In this document: in pieces, positions 62,563 to 64,000 of the stretch
Layout: each line of letters begins with the position of its first letter
How positions within the stretch are numbered: position 1 is the stretch's first letter
Source of the DNA: Sphingomonas hankookensis
GTDB lineage: Bacteria; Pseudomonadota; Alphaproteobacteria; Sphingomonadales; Sphingomonadaceae
Direction: 5' to 3'
Assembly: GCF_022664465.1 (NCBI RefSeq)
Contig: NZ_JAKREV010000002.1
Span: forward strand, 372,001 to 436,000
Length of the DNA: 64,000 nucleotides
Program-made: the position numbers and the translations under genes
Notes under the pieces: model-generated
Told to the model about the DNA's origin: nothing
Seen by the model: only the letters and a program-made list of their open reading frames with translations
Databases searched by the model: none

Positions 62563-63156
62563 GTGGGGCTGATCCCGGTCCAACCGGACGAGGTCGCGAC
62601 GATCGTCACCTCGCTGGAGATGCTCGAACGGCCGCGCCCCGCGCCGCTGCCGGCCTCGCCGCTGCGGCTGGTCCGCTGGGAACGGCCGACGCTGGACCGC
62701 TATCGCGCGCTGTTCCGCCGGGTCGGGGGCCCATGGCTGTGGTTCTCGCGGCTGGTGATGGCCGACGACGCCCTCGCCGCGATCATCCATGCCGATACCG
62801 TGCGCATCTGGGCGGTGGTCGACCGTGCGGGGATCGAGGTCGGGATGCTCGAACTCGACGATCGCACCGCCGGCGAATGCGAGCTCTCCTATGTCGGACT
62901 GATCCCCGAACTGGCGGGACAGGGCCATGGCCGCTGGCTGATGGCACACGCACTGGCGCTGGCATGGGGCAAGGACGTGCGGCGGGTATGGGTGCATACC
63001 TGCACGCTCGACCATCCCGGCGCGCTCGCTTTCTATCGCCGCTCGGGCTTCGTCCCCTATCAGCGATCGATCGAAACCTTTGCCGATCCGCGCGTCGCCG
63101 GGGTACTGCCCGACGACTGCGGCGGCCACTATCCGTTGCTCGCCAACCGGCGATAG
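62563..63156 (+). CDS. GNAT-family N-acetyltransferase
   Basis: 197 residues with the acetyl-CoA motif VGLIPELAGQGHGRWLMAHA (about 109-128, Q/RxxGxG/A) and TLDHPGALAFYRRSGFVPYQ. Acceptor unknown. GTG start at 62563, 4 nt after hemF, with GGAG in the hemF end, so it is probably co-transcribed with hemF. Its last 28 bases overlap the membrane protein gene on the other strand. Confidence 0.88.
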   Translation: MGLIPVQPDEVATIVTSLEMLERPRPAPLPASPLRLVRWERPTLDRYRALFRRVGGPWLWFSRLVMADDALAAIIHADTVRIWAVVDRAGIEVGMLELDDRTAGECELSYVGLIPELAGQGHGRWLMAHALALAWGKDVRRVWVHTCTLDHPGALAFYRRSGFVPYQRSIETFADPRVAGVLPDDCGGHYPLLANRR

Positions 63157-63863
63157 ATCGTCGCACGGGTCAGGGTGAAGGCGATCGACATCGCCGCCGC
63201 CACCACCGACGCCGCAAAGGCGAGGATCGCCATCGTCACCGGGTTGGTCCCGCCCGCCGACACCGCGCTGGCGGTGGCGCTGAGCAACAGCACGACCATC
63301 TGTCCTCCGAAGAAGATCAGCCCCGACAGCGACAGCAGCTGCAGCGCATGGCCTTTGGTCAGCTCGATCGCGCGGCCCATCGCATCGCCGAAGCGCCGCT
63401 CGGGCTCGGCCATCAGCACCGGCAGCACGACGAAGACCCGGCCGATCACATACAGCATCGGCAGGATGAACAGGATGAGGCCGCCCAGCTTCGCCGCGTT
63501 GATCAGCAACGTCGCTACGACCAGCACCGGCAGTCGGCGGAACGCGGTGCGCAGCGCCTCGCCCACCGTCGGTCGGGCCGGATCGAGGATCAGCGCCAGC
63601 AGCACCGCGATACCGACCAGCTCCGCCAGCGCCTGCAACGCCAGCCAGTGGATATTGTCGACCAGATAGGACTGCATCGACGCCAGCAACGCCTGGTCGT
63701 CCTGCGTCCCGGCACGCACCGTGATGCGGTCGGTGCGCATGAACAGCGACAGCGCCAGATTGGGCAGGAAGAAGAATACGCCGGCGACCGCGACGATCAC
63801 GTCCCGGTCGCGACGCCAGATCGCCAACGCTTCCTGTATTGCGGCCCCGACGTTCAATTTCAT
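63129..63863 (-). CDS. Hypothetical multi-pass membrane protein
   Basis: 244 residues with about five or six transmembrane helices (about 22-38, 68-92, 113-145, 175-200, 207-230). A soluble N-terminus MKLNVGAAIQEALAIWRRDR is like that of glycerophosphoryl-diester-phosphodiesterase membrane-domain proteins, where such segments recur; no catalytic domain is attached. Function unknown. ATG overlaps the stop of the next gene (ATGA). Tail overlaps the GNAT gene. Confidence 0.75.
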   Translation of the reverse strand: MKLNVGAAIQEALAIWRRDRDVIVAVAGVFFFLPNLALSLFMRTDRITVRAGTQDDQALLASMQSYLVDNIHWLALQALAELVGIAVLLALILDPARPTVGEALRTAFRRLPVLVVATLLINAAKLGGLILFILPMLYVIGRVFVVLPVLMAEPERRFGDAMGRAIELTKGHALQLLSLSGLIFFGGQMVVLLLSATASAVSAGGTNPVTMAILAFAASVVAAAMSIAFTLTRATIYRRLASNG

Positions 63864-64000
63864 GCGAACACGGCCGCATCGTCCTGTTGCCCGACGATCT
63901 CGCGGTAAAGCTTGCCGATAAAGGCCGTCTGATACAGCGCCAGCGCGGCGCTGACCGCCGCGACGGCGATGGCACCGCCGATGATGGCCAGCGAGAAGCT
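63860..64000 (-). CDS. Hypothetical membrane protein, C-terminal end (cut by window edge)
   Basis: Last 46 residues of a protein reading LAIIGGAIAVAAVSAALALY then QTAFIGKLYREIVGQQDDAA and VFA. One transmembrane helix is visible. Coupled to the preceding-listed membrane protein gene by ATGA, so probably a paralogous pair. Not identifiable further. Confidence 0.6.
   Translation of the reverse strand, partial: SFSLAIIGGAIAVAAVSAALALYQTAFIGKLYREIVGQQDDAAVFA

Overview
The window is chromosomal DNA of a sphingomonad (Sphingomonas or a close relative, Alphaproteobacteria). It is GC-rich and densely packed, and the encoded proteins look sphingomonad throughout: an S9 with a long Ala/Pro-rich N-terminus, an [Fe-S]-type PurF, and the methylmalonyl-CoA route split over two short operons. 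I see no tRNA, rRNA, CRISPR array, insertion sequence, prophage or replication origin. At about twenty gene junctions, stop and start codons overlap (ATGA, GTGA, TTGA or TAATG), so most same-strand neighbours are probably translationally coupled. Noncoding DNA is scarce and largely made of a few dispersed palindromic repeat families, here called A to E, plus one long 30-bp inverted pair.

Region by region. 0-9 kb: propionate catabolism (enoyl-CoA hydratase, scpA and bioB on the minus strand; pccB and the epimerase on the plus strand) around an RcnB-like periplasmic protein, an orphan [2Fe-2S] subunit and a LigB-type dioxygenase; then a prolyl 4-hydroxylase-like oxygenase. 9-16 kb: SDR, purF, hisI, a lipoprotein, photolyase coupled to an HDAC-like deacetylase, and rppH. 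16-23 kb: DUF481 porin-like protein, an M20 hydrolase with astA and astB (arginine succinyltransferase pathway), an RNA methyltransferase and a ureohydrolase. 23-34 kb: rmuC, def, recR, fmt, truA, a TrmA-type methyltransferase, NAD(P)HX repair, ilvD, N-formylglutamate amidohydrolase, enoyl-CoA hydratase and ispE. 34-41 kb: TPR protein, ETF-quinone oxidoreductase, a degenerate uracil-DNA glycosylase, lytic transglycosylase and moaB. 41-49 kb: a YbjN gene cut by an amber codon, VOC protein, radical SAM protein, M48 protease, YhiN flavoprotein, deoxyinosine glycosylase, xseB, ispA, a frameshifted lipoprotein gene and coaD. 49-58 kb: DedA protein, heme A synthase, rplM-rpsI, methyltransferase, phosphoesterase, MFS transporter and a LOV-domain hybrid histidine kinase. 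58-64 kb: kduI-kduD-kdgK for unsaturated uronate breakdown, hemF, a GNAT protein and membrane proteins.

Most genes are housekeeping. The unusual material is at smaller scale: a repeat arm inserted in frame in BioB, repeats that supply a ribosome binding site (epimerase) and a stop codon (truA), two genes broken by single-base changes, a probable ATT or ATC start, a blue-light histidine kinase coupled to a transporter, an M20 enzyme where AstE might be expected, and an operator-rich region before kduI. I did not find a convincing wholly new multigene system.
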